The position numbers and the translations under genes were made by a program. Below, piece after piece: positions 1 to 11,988 of a stretch of 64,000 nt of DNA; the stretch's first letter is position 1; the number at the start of each line of letters is the position of its first letter. The notes beneath the pieces were generated by a model, which was given only the letters and a program-made list of their open reading frames with translations, searched no databases and was not told the DNA's origin. This stretch comes from Amaranthus tricolor (lineage: Eukaryota; Streptophyta; Magnoliopsida; Caryophyllales; Amaranthaceae). The DNA lies in the NCBI RefSeq assembly GCF_026212465.1, contig NC_080049.1, forward strand, positions 14,082,439 to 14,146,438. Direction: 5' to 3'.

Positions 1-4
1 AGCT

Positions 5-300
5 AAGTACTACCATGTTGAATATCCCTTTTGAAGTATTTTGAAGAAAAGTAGATTAAGGTGTGAAATACATGTATGAAGACTTACTTTTTGCTATATA
101 TTTACTCTATATGAATTTATTCTATGTGTTGCTTAGGCATTGCTATGGTTCTTCGTAAGTACTACCATGTTGCCTTTTGAAGTATTTTGAAGAAAAGTGG
201 ATTAAGGTGTGATGTACATGTATGAAGACTTTATTTTTTGCTATATATTTAATCTATATGAATTTATTCTGTGTTGCTTAGGCATTACTATGGTTCTTCG
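5..300. repeat. Tandem duplication, 152-bp unit, two copies
   Basis: Two head-to-tail copies start at 5 and 157, each opening with AAGTACTACCATGTTG and closing near GCTATGGTTCTTCG. The second copy lacks a few bases (AATATCC) and has scattered substitutions. It is non-coding and T-rich, and may lie in an intron of the gene whose exons seem to follow. Confidence 0.85.
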
Positions 301-512
301 TGCCCTAAATTTATTAGTAGTATGATCATGTCCCTCCATCAATTTGCATCTTTATTTTTAGAATCGTTGTATTCTTGATCTTGTATTAACATCTCGCTTG
401 TATACTAGGGTATTAGGTTCAGTGACTTAGTACAGTGAGGTATTAAGTTAAAGGGATTAGATCTTTCTCTTCATATTCTGGGTGAGTGACTTTGCTTAAT
501 TCTTAATTGCAG

Positions 513-1234
513 GATGTTTATATGCGGCGAATGGCTGCTTGTTTAGCTCCAGGTGCTGTATTGTACTTGTTTGCCACATTACCTGAGGAGACACCTTGAT
601 TCTACTTTTATTTATACTGTTTAGTGTCTGCAGATGGGATCGTGATTAATATGGTTGTTGGGGGTGAAGTAGTGACTCTTAAGAGCATTGAAGAAGCCTG
701 TAATCTCATCATTGCTGAGTTGCCCATACAAGTTAGTTTCATGTTCTTCATACGAGATTTATCCTTATGGCAACTGACGTATTATTTTTTGGAACATTCG
801 ATACAACCACATCTCTTAAGGCACTTTTTTGACTTTGCCACCTTATGCAACAACTTAATGATAAAAAATTTCCCGCCTTGTAATTGCAAACTTTTGAATT
901 ACCATTTTTATCCATTTCCATCGATCTTTCTTTAGGTTTGATGGAAAATTGGGCGGAAAGTTAAATTGAAATTGTTACACTTAACAGAAGTGGGAATGAA
1001 ACCGTTAAATGTGGTAAAATCTAAAGTCTAATTAGTAAGATGGGAGGAATTCAAAACAAAATTACATATGGTGGTAAATAAATTTTTTTATTAAAAATGT
1101 ACTGATATTTAAAAAAATATTGTTATTATACTTTTGCTTACGCTGTAACGGATGTAGCAACTTTTGCATTATTTTATGACGTTGATGCTATAGTATTTTA
1201 AAATTTTCCTTTTCAGGTGTCTGAAATTTTGTGA
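513..1234 (+). CDS. Possible exons of an unrecognised host gene (partial)
   Basis: Three short segments look like exons among T-rich, intron-like DNA. The first follows TTAATTGCAG at 512 and reads DVYMRRMAACLAPGAVLYLF before an in-frame TGA at 597-599; I see no good GT donor before that stop, so this segment is uncertain. The second follows GTCTGCAG at 633, reads GIVINMVVGGEVVTL then KSIEEACNLIIAELPIQ, and ends at a GT donor (732-733). The third follows TTTTCAG at 1216 and, joined in phase 0, adds five residues and stops at 1232-1234. The even amino-acid mix and splice-like borders differ from the surrounding TE decay. I do not recognise the protein. It could also be a captured gene fragment or a pseudogene. 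Confidence 0.33.
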
Positions 1235-2878
1235 CGAAGGTCATTCTTGGTGGATGTTCAATTGGATTTTTCAGGTGATTCTGCTCTTTTCTCTGGTGCA
1301 TATTCAGTTCATTCTTAATTTAGGCGGCATGAACTATTTTATTTCGTTGGCTAGAGAATCAACTGCTGATGATAAGTGACAACAATCTCATCTATTTATG
1401 TTCCAGTCAGGCTCGACTGGCTGCCTAATTCTATGTCAAAGCTAATAATGAAAAGTACAATCATTAAATCGGAAAACAGCTTATGTTATCCTTTAAAAAT
1501 TCTTAGGTTCTGCAGTATTAAATATATCGGATTCTTTTTTTTAATAACTATTATTGCGCAAGCTCTTTCCTGTTGACTAACCCCTCTTTATTTTCGTTCT
1601 ATTGTTGTCAAGAAAGTAGTCCTTATGTGTTTTCGTGAGCATATTTATTGACTGCCATGTGGTTTCTGTGATCTGTTTTATTTTCTGATTTTTTGTTCTT
1701 ATAAATGGACCAGACTGATTGGAGACAGAATCTATTATTCCTGCAGAATGCCCTGTTTTATTTTCGTGATCATAAATATGAATGGATTAAACATAATATT
1801 AGTGTTAACTTTAAGGTGGAATAATGTTAATGCTCCTAAACTTTGTTTCCTGGAACGCAATACAGTTCGGAACGTGGAACGCTAACTAGGATGACTCTGG
1901 GACGATGGTCTAATTATTATGATTTTTAATTAAGGAAATTTTACCCAAAATAATTCAACCTTTTAATAATTTTCCTAGAATAATCCCAACTTTTGATTAA
2001 TCATGAATAATCTAAACTATAAAGTAACTTACCCAAAAATATTTTTCTGCAAATTGTAACTTGCTTTTGTAGGTAAATTAACAAAAAAAGAAAAAAGGAA
2101 AAAATAAAATAAAAGAAAAAAAAAGAAAAATCAGAATCCTTTTCCCCAACAGCCAACCCCTCCTCCTTCCACCTCACAATCACTATAATTCCCACCACTG
2201 AGCACACCGTCTTCCACCCTACTTCCCACCACCATACCTCTCCTGTCCCTATTTTTGATGTGATTTCACAAATTCAACAACCAAACTTCAACTCCTCTCA
2301 TTTGTATTTTCTACCAAAAAAAGTCAATAACAATCTATTCAATATAAACAACACTTACAATACTCAAAACACAATTAATAGGAAAAATGAAAGTAATAAT
2401 GGAGTTCTTATCTTCTTGTACTTATTCATATATCAAAATGAAACAATACAAAATTATATGATTTTGTTGATTAAAATCGAGCAAAGGTTAGATTATTCTG
2501 GGTAATTTTTCCTATAATTAAATATAGGAATAGTTTAAAAGATAAAACAAAAAGCTAAGAAAAGTAAAAGAGAAAAAAAGAAAACAAATAGATAGGAAAA
2601 AAAGAAAGAAAAGTTTAAAGAAAAATGCTACGTGTTTTCATTTTTTGAAACAAATTGCATGTGAAGATGGTAAAACTAAAAAAAAGGTTAATGAAAAGAA
2701 ATAGACCAAGCCCACTTTATAATCCACTCATATACAGTGACAAGAATAAGGACATAAGGTAGAGTTTAACCCTAAAGCACATGAGCCTCCACCCATGTTG
2801 AACAATAAATTTTTTCTTACCTTTTTCTCACTTTATTTTCTACTATTTTTCTGTTCTTCTCTAAGTTCTCTTTTCTTC
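1235..2878. other. AT-rich stretch without recognisable genes
   Basis: T-rich intron- or 3'UTR-like DNA runs to about 1850. Then come a short GC-richer patch with two GGAACG motifs (about 1852-1882), a purine-rich tract (2080-2130) and a pyrimidine-rich C-rich tract (2145-2250). Open frames here are short and compositionally biased. I see no gene or named repeat. Confidence 0.6.
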
Positions 2879-3068
2879 TTACTTTGATGGCTCAAATATC
2901 AAATCTTCATAGAGAGACAATTGTTTTTTGGGTCGAGGCTTTTGAAGATTTGGTACGCGATCCATGGCGACACGGTACGCCACTGTTTTGCATTTTGGGT
3001 CGACCGTCCCATATCGGAAAACGGTCGGACGTTTCAAGATCCGAGTACCATAGCTCCTAAAGTTCATT
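2879..3068. other. GC-richer island of unknown nature
   Basis: This segment stands out from its AT-rich neighbours. It contains related GC-rich words such as GGTACGCGATCC, CACGGTACGCC and GATCCGAGTACC. A 62-codon minus-strand frame spans it, and a plus-strand ATG sits at 2886, but neither resembles a family I know. It may be an end fragment of a TE. Confidence 0.3.
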
Positions 3069-3437
3069 TTCCTAAATAATCATATCTAGCAGCTTTACTT
3101 TTGCATATATACTAATTAGCTGAATCATTATAATACCCAGTATATCCCACTTATAAAAGTTATGATCATGAGGAGGTAGGAAAATCACATAAAGGAGATA
3201 AGGAGGTTGCGCTAGACCTTCATCTCGATTAGTATAAAATTAGCAACGCAGAGTATGCCATAGGCAGGACAAATAGCAAGGCAAGACAAGGTTATATTAG
3301 TATAAATATAATAACATAAACTAACAAAATATAAGTAACTGATAAATGCACAAGTAAAAATCATGGTGAAAATAACTACTGATGGTTTAATACACAAATT
3401 CGGTGTCTCTAACTAGTTTTATCATTAGTTAAGTCCT

Positions 3438-3589
3438 AAGGAGAGGTGCAACTCGCTCATTTAATTTCTAAAATGCTCTTCATGCGCTTTCTTAGGCCTA
3501 CCAAGACTTGTTTAAGGAGAGGTGCAACTCGCTCATTTAATTTCTAAAATGCTCTTCATGCGCTTTCTTAGGCCTACCAAGACTTGTTT
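3438..3589. repeat. Perfect tandem duplication, 76-bp unit
   Basis: Two copies beginning AAGGAGAGGTGCAACTCG start at 3438 and 3514. By eye they are identical over the full 76 bases, including AGGCCTACCAAGACTTG. Identity inside otherwise decayed DNA points to a recent slippage or unequal-crossing event. The unit lies at the 3' edge of the antisense LINE remnant. Confidence 0.9.
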
Positions 3590-3599
3590 TTCCTTTAGT

Positions 3600-5300
3600 G
3601 TTGTTTTCATAGTGAGTTAGTGGTCATCCTTTGCGCACGAACGAACCCTCACAATCTACTTTCACGTATCTTTGTAGAAAATGGTGCAACCCTTAGTGTC
3701 TCTCAAAACTTGGTTGATCTTAACCATCAGGGTATGTCCAGATATCCACCTTAACATTGACATCTTTTCTACTTTCATTTTATGTTCATACATCTTTTTA
3801 ATCCAGCACCTTCTATTGTGCCTTGGTCAGGCTAAATTTTTGTAAATCTAACCTTTTAATCAAGTTGGAATCTCTTATTACATCCAACATGAATTTTATG
3901 AATTACGTCATCATCAATCTCCTTGTTACTATGAATTACTAATTATCCATCTAGCATCACCCTCCAATCTTATAGCCTGACGACGACTTCTTCGCTAGTT
4001 TTTGTTACCAACACATTATCGTCAACAGATAGCATTCACTAAGGAACACTTTCAAAAATAAATGTGGATAATTCATCAAGTATTATAGAAATAAGAAAAA
4101 GCTTAGGATTGATCCCTATCTTCTGATGCAAGTCCACTTCTATTATTAAAGACTCACCCCCACACTTGACTGTAATCTAGTTGTGAATCCCTTGAATTTA
4201 AAAAGTGCGTCCAAGGTGTGCCTAGGTTTGAGGCACACCAAGGCGACTAGAAACACGCCTCAAAGACTCATCGACTCTTGCTGCATCTTCATACCCTTTG
4301 GATCCTGCAAGAGAATATGGGTAACTTAGAACTATGTTATCTTATGAATTTAGGTGCTTAAGTAGCATTTATCTAACTTGTATGTTGTAATAATATGTAT
4401 TTCATGTTAATTTAAGTATTAAGTATGTTTTAAAATTGGTTTTAGAACCTTTTAGCGAAATTGTGCGCCTCGCATACGAAAGGCCCACGCCTTCGCCTTG
4501 TGCCTTGCTCCTCGGAAGAAGTTCTTTTGTGCCTCATGCCTTTTGAAACTAAGGTGACTCCAACATACAGGTTTTATATTGCCTTAATATGCTTTAATGG
4601 TATTGGATTGTCAGTGGTATACTAATATAATTTATAAGTCTTCTCTAAATCAATAAACACCACATGCAAATCTTCCTTTCTTAATGTATACTACTTTAAC
4701 CTTCTTAAGAGTTCAATAGCTTTATTCCTGGATTGTGTCTTACTGGATTCACTTTATTACTCTACCAAAAGTTCTTTGTTTGGTAGAAAAATTTGATCCC
4801 CCGAAATTCCCACCTTATTAAGCATAACCTTTGTTTTTATATATTGGAATAAGTGCTTCCTCTCCATTCCTTTGGAATAACATTTTCTTAGAAATAATAT
4901 TTAAAACGTTTGTCAAACACAGGATAACGCTTTTGTCTAATCAACTCCATACGTCAATAGGAATATTATCTGGCTCACTATTTTGGTTCTTCCCATTTTC
5001 CCTGGAGCATTTTTAATCTCTCTCATTGTTATCTCTTTGCAAAGATCATATTCATGACAATCTTGTAAATTGGTAGTTCTTTCCTTACTTCTAGGCACCT
5101 AGCTCTATTGAACAATTGAGAAATGTGTACCCGCCATCTCGTCTTAATGTTCTCTTGCCTTAACAAAACTTGTGCGTCTTCGTACTTGATGTGCTTAACT
5201 TCCTTAATTTTTGCCCCCTCGTAGACCTAGCATATGGAAGCTTATAAATAAATCTTTCTTCCTCTTTTGTGTCCAACTTCTTATCAAAGTCTTCATAACA
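3600..5300 (-). pseudogene. Decayed non-LTR retrotransposon (LINE) reverse transcriptase
   Basis: Read on the minus strand, pieces of a plant LINE RT appear in the right order. Near 4880-4830 is a piece like PKEWRGST followed by an IYKNK-like remnant, matching the region before the RT fingers in plant LINEs. Near 4035-3990 is a degenerate catalytic-loop remnant (SVDDNVLVTKTSEE, where active copies have ADD plus hydrophobics). Near 3775-3715 is a piece like MLRWISGHT, which in these elements lies in the C-terminal part (consensus MLRWMCGHT). Frames are broken by many stops and indels and no long frame survives. A separate GC-rich element interrupts it at about 4200-4560. An old, 5'-truncated copy is likely. 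No polyA tail or target duplication was identified. Confidence 0.6.
4200..4560. mobile_element. Small non-coding GC-rich insertion (MITE- or SINE-like) in the LINE remnant
   Basis: LINE similarity stops near 4195 and resumes near 4560. The left end has a hairpin, GGTGTGCC and GGCACACC around a seven-base loop. The right end is rich in AGGC/GCCT words (CGCCTCGC, GCCTTCGCC, TGTGCCTCATGCC) that resemble the left end inverted. The interior is AT-rich and non-coding. Family uncertain. Confidence 0.4.
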
Positions 5301-7165
5301 GTTGAGATGTCAACACTAACAATCGATGTTAAGATGTCAACTTCACTCCCGGTAGTGCCTTACAATCCTAATATATGACACGATCCCTTCTATGTTCCAA
5401 GACATAAAAATTTGAGAACATGGCCGCACTTCTATATGTGATCAAGTGCTCATCATTCCTCCTAATAAGGGTTTGTGATGACCAAATTATGTGCTCATGC
5501 AAAATCTAGCAATCGCCCTCCACTATCGTTCCTCACCCCATATGTGAAGAAATTATGGAAGCATAACTCGGTTTGTAGGTTTAAGTGACTTTCTATATTA
5601 TGCCTGTGAACTTGTATGACAACCAACATACTTCTGAACATTTTTACATAGCTATTGAAGTTGTGTAGCTATGATAGAACAATTTGATGACACTTTGAAA
5701 TCATGTACAACCTAGGTTTGTTGTGTTGAGATGCTTGATATTTTTGAGTGAAGTCAAAAATTATGAATGCATTTCTAGTTTTTAGCCCACAAATAGACTT
5801 TTGTTGCAACTAATCATTTTTTATAAATGTCATAGCAATAATCCAGATCATTGGATTATACGTTGAATGAGTGTTTGATGATAAGCATCGCGATCCATTT
5901 TGCATATTTAATTGGATGGTTGTAAGTGTTTCATTTAGTACTTGTTACTTCGTTTTTGTGCTTACATTCACTATGCCACCCACACAAGTACAAACATTAT
6001 AGAAGTACCAAGTGCTGTCATCATCTGTTTTTGTCCATTATGGCTATGGAAATGGGACAGACGGACCGTTTTTAAATCTAAAATAACTCTTCAAGTAATA
6101 TCAAGATTAATCTAACAGTGAATCTGGGATATCTCCCTCTTGTTCTTTCTGTTCTGTTTCTATTCGGGTGCTGCTGTTGAGCGTATTGCTTTGCCTTGAT
6201 ATTCTGGTTGCATTTGTTGGGTTCATTGCTAGTCTTTTAGAAGCAAGTTTGCCAATTAGACTTGATGAAAGTTAAAATTTTCAATATATGTGACTGAACC
6301 TTGTGATTGAAACTATTACTGTTGGGTTTAAATCATGAATGTACCAGGTTCTAAGTTCTGAAGTTAAATCTTATAGAAAGTTTTTAAACAGCTTGCTGTT
6401 GGCAAAACACACTGTAATATAAGGAAAAATTCAATGAATCAAAATTTCGAATCATATGAACCTGAGTGAAAAGGTGGATAGTGTTTATGTATTTTTATGG
6501 CTTTTATTTGAGGATAAACTGAAAAACTTGTCAATTAACAGCTTGCTTTGGTGTGAAAGATTCTAACTTGATCGATTAAAATGGTTTGAGTTGATGCCAA
6601 ACCTATCATCTGGGTTGCCAAGGGTCATATGACAGACAACATGGAACACGGGGTAGGTTAGATAACCAACAGCCCATAATAAGCATGGATAATCTTCTGT
6701 TGTGCATAGTTGTATTCGACCTCGAGGCCCAAAGTCACATACAAGATTGAAAAACAAAATCCGTAATGATAGAACGCAAGGGTTGAAATGTTATGTTTGT
6801 GAACTGCTTTATATGTTGTTTTTGATATTTAGAAGAACATGTATGATGAATGTTGGGATGAACTAGAATAGGAGTGGATGTAGGGGGAGTAAATATGTTT
6901 GCTTGCTACAGATTCACCACAAGTAGATGTCGAATGGAAGATTTAGAAGATAGTTTGCAAGCATTGTGTTAACATTGATACAAGCACACCACAAGGTTAA
7001 TAAAAATGCCTCTAAGATCACAAGTGAGACGCAACTTTGCTTAGCATAGACACTTTCTAGATTGATTTTCCAATCCAAGAAAATTAACAAAACAAAGATT
7101 TTGAACACACGTTCGATTTTTCATATTATGATACAACCTTTCTATTACAAAGCAAATGAAAACAG
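5301..7165. other. No recognisable gene
   Basis: AT-rich, intron-like sequence with only short biased frames. I see no splice-bounded coding run, RNA gene or TE terminus that I can support. Confidence 0.5.
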
Positions 7166-7805
7166 TTTTACGTGTACAATTGTATGTGTATAATTTAAGA
7201 TTGTTTATTTTATGAATCTCATAAAGCCTAAAGATGAACTTAAAGACTAGAAAGATCTAAACCCAAATTTTAAATATGTTAACCTTCGGTTTTATCATTG
7301 ATGAGTTGGTTGATTCTACAACAATAGTTGGTATATATCTGTCTTATTTGTCTATTATCTGACACATAGGTTTGGAATTTGGATCAATTTTTTTGTTATC
7401 TAGTGTTCTTGATAGCAAGTATAATGTAGATAAGACCTAGTTATTCTTTGTAGCGGATTGCTAGCTTATAGGCTTACAGCTATTTACTAACACATTTGTG
7501 TGCTATTCATGTTTAGTAGTGAAGCACAATTAATGTTTCTACCAAGTCACCTTTAATAATGTTACCAAGTCTATCGCATTTCCTAATTCCACCGTGTAAC
7601 TCATATCAGAAACCCTTGACTTTTACTTAGCCTGATGTTGTATTTAAAAAATGGTTTAACTCTTAAGCTTTGGCTAATAGGCCTTGTTGACATTTTGGGT
7701 TACATCAGTACACACTGCTTGTACTTTCTTGCGCTATTGACTTTTTCCTTCCTAGGAATTAGAACACTTAATTTTACGTGTACAATTGTATGTGTATAAT
7801 TTAAG
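7166..7805. repeat. Exact 34-bp direct repeat pair, 606 bp apart
   Basis: The 34-bp sequence starting TTTTACGTGTACAATTG occurs at 7166-7199 and again at 7772-7805. The interval between is ordinary AT-rich DNA without coding signal. The copies could be the last trace of short terminal repeats, or a duplication left by break repair. Confidence 0.6.
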
Positions 7806-8347
7806 CCGACTAAGTATATGAAATACAAAAATGAACGAGTTTTACTCAATATTTAAGTATTTGACAAAGTATAAAATATACACTCAGATAAAATAATGCT
7901 GACCAAGTATACTGTATAATGGAAACAGGTTTATTATTATTAATTTTTCATTACATTTTTGGATGAGGGCAGGTTATTGGGGATCAATTCCCACGATACA
8001 AAGGCGGCGAGTTTCAATTGATTAGTATAATAGTTATCTACTAATCTGCTGATGATTGTCCATGCAAGCAACGTTCTCTTTCAGAACGAATCTTGCTGTC
8101 TTTCTCTTTCTTGACGTGGTTTATGATGTAAATTGCTTTTTTAAGTTGTATACTATATTTTTTTGCTCTCCAAGTGTACGTATTCATCATTTAGGCCATT
8201 TCAAAGAATGAATTCCTATGTTATGAAATAGAAGTATAGCATTTTATGAAAAATGATTTTCTTATGAGTTATCCCTTCAAAATTTTTCAAATATCTGTGA
8301 ATCTGGTAGAGTTAATTGAAAAAATTTTCAATATGATGCAAATTTTA

Positions 8348-8646
8348 TGTTAAATAACCAACTAAACCAAAAGTTTAAGTTAATGGTTAAGGTTCTAGAA
8401 TTTGTTATATACTAAATACTCAAATGCATCCCTTCACACGAGCCCTTTGGGCTTAAGTATGGATTCATGCGGATGCAGTACAGGCTCTCCCCATACCTGA
8501 CGCTAAATATTCCACTTTAAATGAGGGGTGGTTTAGTGAATCTGTGACCTTTTGTCATGCTGGGCTCTGATAGAATATTAAAAATCAATTCAACTAAAAG
8601 TTTAAACTAATGGTTGAGACCCTAAAATATGTCATATACTCTAACA
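8348..8646 (-). mobile_element. TRIM-like miniature LTR retrotransposon
   Basis: Two related direct repeats of about 71-75 bp lie at 8348-8422 and 8576-8646. Both carry AAGTTTAA, a TAATGGTT core and a TATAC block, and the outer ends read TG/TA...CA. Just inside the right repeat is GGCTCTGATA (8563-8572), the complement of the initiator-Met tRNA binding site TATCAGAGCC, so the element runs on the minus strand. The internal region is about 150 bp and non-coding. No clear target duplication is visible. Repeat divergence makes it an old insertion. Confidence 0.5.
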
Positions 8647-9636
8647 TTTGAGCTAATTGGTGATAATTTAAATAATTTCTTACCAGAGATTTGTGTTGGT
8701 ATTACAATGAATTGGATTGGTATGTAATGCTTGTGAATATATATTTTACTAGACGAACGGAAAAATCTTAGACATGTTATTGTGGTTCTTGGATAAATGT
8801 AAAAATAATTTGAAAGTTGCTTATGACTCGAGAGTTGCTATACTATTTGACAAAGCTTACTTACGTCGCTCAGCTACTCTCTTCTATTTTTTCACTTTTC
8901 AAGACCGAACTTTGATCTCTCCGCATTAAGTTAGAAATATATCAATAAACGATTAAAAAAAGCAATATTAAGAAATTGTAAGTCGAAATCCGTTCTAGGA
9001 TAATCAAGTGATTGATAGATAAAAATCTCTTTATTTTTCTATTTTTTTATTTTTTTAGTTATAAATAAAATCTACTTTCTTTATATTATAGAGTTGTTCT
9101 ATTCATTTATATGATTCGATCTACTCATATATTGGTTTTTTAGTCTCTCATAGTGAGAGTTTGGAGTTTTGTTATCAATTCAATGGTAAAAAGGTATATG
9201 ACGTTATCACAGGTGTCAGTTGTGCTAATACAATCAATAGTATCAAACATATCTTTACTTGAAAGCCACACGAGACCAAAAGACTCGCTTGAAGGAGACT
9301 GTATCAAACAACGATGTAATAGAGGGAAGACTTCAATGTTAGATCTCCTTCATAATGATCATGACTTTTTCTATATAGATTTTTGTTTAACTGGAATTGT
9401 TATGTATTTGATCGATTGTTATTCTATTGCAGATGTCGTATGACATTTTTATCAATGAATTTTTAGGTTCCTTAAAAAACATAGATATGTTGAAATCTTG
9501 TTGTCTGTGAATGTACTATCATGCGTGATGTTGATTTTGTGACCAATAATTGACAAATTATCCTAGTTTGCCGTTACCCCTTAAGATGAGACAAGTTTTC
9601 GCTTAAGATTACTGAAGTTGTAATTTTGCTGTGCAG
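8647..9636. other. AT-rich stretch, no supported gene
   Basis: A 96-codon frame at 9153-9443 is the longest here. It has no recognised motif and no flanking gene structure, so I do not call it. The stretch ends in a plausible branch/acceptor region (TTTGCTGTGCAG at 9625-9636). Confidence 0.4.
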
Positions 9637-9752
9637 GTGTAGTTTGTGATCCTTTGCCGAAACCTGAGGATCAGATAAAATTCTCATCAGAAAGGGCACC
9701 TGATTTTTTATTTAGTGTGTCCGTTGGTAATACTATTAGATTGTTCATCTAA
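9637..9752 (+). CDS. Possible terminal exon of an unrecognised host gene
   Basis: After an acceptor-like TTTTGCTGTGCAG, one frame reads VVCDPLPKPEDQIKFSSERA and continues through about 17 more residues to a TAA at 9750-9752. It is followed by non-coding, 3'UTR-like sequence. Amino-acid composition is balanced and unlike the nearby low-complexity frames. I cannot name the protein, and the upstream exons are not identifiable. It may belong with the exon cluster at 513-1234 if introns are large, but nothing in the sequence proves that. Confidence 0.3.
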
Positions 9753-10424
9753 ACAAGGTCAGCTATTAATGAGGATTGAGACATCCTGTATTCAACAATA
9801 CATGCTGCACACTCTGCAAGGTTAGAAAGGGACAGGGAGAGAATTTAGGATGTTGTATGATCATCAATATTTTAATCACTTGTATTAGTATTATCTAAAT
9901 ACACCTACAAAAAACTAATTGAAACATGGAATTTCGGCAGCTGGTCGTCGCTATTAGTACTTGTAATAAAAAAGTTTCAGATTATATATATTGCATCAGC
10001 TACCAAGAATCTTTCTCAATGAATGATAAAATAGACATGCTACTGATGTCATGAGTGATGGTATTGTTTTCTGTTATCTTGTTTTGTTTTGTTGGATGTG
10101 CGTTCTTGTTATTTCTTGCATCACTTTCAGCTTCAGCATGCATGCATGGTTTGCTGCTCCTGTATATGCGTCTTTGATTATTTTTCATAAACGAATGCAC
10201 CTGTAGTTGATACTCGTTAGTGTTTAGTGAATCTTTGCCTTTAATATTGTGTTTTGGGAAGGTAACACGTCTATGGGAAACTTATTTCTCATGGTACTTT
10301 TCACATAGGATGAATTTTTTTAAAGTTAGTAAGACCAAACCTTTTTTAAAAAAAATATATTTCACAAAAACTTGTTTGTGGTTGCCTCACGCGTGCGACT
10401 AAAAACATTTTATACGTGTCGAAT

Positions 10425-10790
10425 TCAAGCCTTAAATCACCCATTTTAAGATTTAAAAAGTCAATTCTAATACTTAAAGCCCCTACTTCAAGTCTCAATC
10501 TTTCTTCTTCGGAGGTTTTATTTAATTTTTAGCTATCGACTTCAATGCTTAAAACGTCAATTTCACCACTTAAAATGCCACTTCTAACTCTTAAAACTCC
10601 TATTTAAACCCTTAGTTTCATATTTTATATACCTACTCCAATTGTAAAATTTGCATTTTAAGACTTAGAATGTCTATTCTAATAGTTTAAAGTTTGTCAA
10701 ATCTAAGTCTTAAAATACCTATATCAAGATTCAAAATGTCCAATTCAAGCTTTAAAATGACAACTTTAAAAATATGTGTTGGACCTGTGA
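10425..10790. repeat. Array of degenerate ~24-bp repeats (left member of an inverted pair)
   Basis: Loose repeats of a word like CTTAAAATGTCTATTC recur every 20-30 bases. The same word in reverse complement fills 12950-13350. The right edge is followed by a GC-rich patch (GAGTGGTCGCACATATGTGACC). Imperfect long terminal repeats of a Mutator-type element are one reading. Confidence 0.45.
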
Positions 10791-11903
10791 GTGGTCGCAC
10801 ATATGTGACCGTCCCATAGAAAATTTACTGATTATATTTAAATATCAAATCGCCATCTCAAATGACTGATTTGGTTATCAACAAAATTAAAAATTCAAAC
10901 AACTTGCAATTTTAACAATCACACAACTAAAATTGACATAACAGCATCCCTAATTTTCCAACAATTAATCAAAACAATAACATCCATAAACAAATAATTG
11001 AAATTGAAAATTGAGAAAAAAAAAACAAAAAGGGTTAACTACCTAGAAGCTTTTGTTGATAATGGAGGAAGCAGGAATCAGGAAGTTAGATTCTTTTTTG
11101 TTAGATAGGTGGAATAATTAGTTAGAAAGTAATAAAAAATGGATAAAAAATTAATTCTCTCATTTTAAGGTATAAATTTATTCTAAAATAGGGTGGTGAA
11201 ATTTTTTCCTCCAAATGAGGGAAATAATTCTTCCTTTTTATCCATCTTTTTTAGTTTACCTTCATTTTATGTCTTTCACAATTGTTTCAATTACTTCAAT
11301 TGTATCACTAATTAACTTTGATCTATTAATTTGATTTTTTTACCCCTTTAAATATTTACTTTCAATCCAAACGAGCGCTAAATGTATATTTCATCATATG
11401 TGCAAGAAAATTTTAAATAAAGTTTCTGATAGATATAGATAAAATATATTTAAAAGAAAATTTGTTAGATTATTTTAATGTATACTATTATTTTTATTAT
11501 ATAATTTTTAGTTTTTTTATGATGTTTTTTATGATTTAAAATTAGAGGCATTGAGATTCCAAAATTATTTTAAAAATTATGAAAAATAATTTAAACAAAT
11601 AAAAAGGAACAGGGGAAAAGTATATGATTTTGCTCTCACCCAACCTCAAAAGTAAACAATTTGTTTTTAGAATAATATTTAACATGATTTATTCCTCTTC
11701 CACAACTATATTGGATTTTTTTTTCTTTTTTCCAACTTTTGAAATTTCATATTTCATTCCCTTTTTCCTTTTAAGAAATATTCATTACTTAGAAATTTAT
11801 AGTCCTATACTATCTCCGTTCCTTGATGAAGTTCTCATAAAAAAAGTTTACAGAAATAAAAAACGAATAGAATTTTTTAGATAGTGGATATATTATTTTA
11901 TTG

Positions 11904-11906
<3 letters not shown>
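10791..11906. other. AT-rich interior between inverted repeat arrays
   Basis: No coding signal. An 86-codon frame at 11624-11884 is hydrophobic and low-complexity, and I reject it. Near 11810-11840 is a piece (CTCCGTTCCTTGATGAAG) matching in reverse the MITE end found at 37160-37185. Confidence 0.5.

Positions 11907-11985
<79 letters not shown>
11907..11985. repeat. (AT)n microsatellite
   Basis: About 79 bp of uninterrupted AT dinucleotides. One of four long (AT)n arrays in the window. Confidence 0.95.

Positions 11986-11988
<3 letters not shown>

Noticed and set aside
624..935. 103-codon uninterrupted protein
   Set aside because: Only the first 36 codons look coding; after a GT donor at 732 it runs into AT-rich intron-like sequence.
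9153..9443. 96-codon plus-strand frame
   Set aside because: No recognised motif, no splice or promoter context; composition similar to surrounding non-coding DNA.
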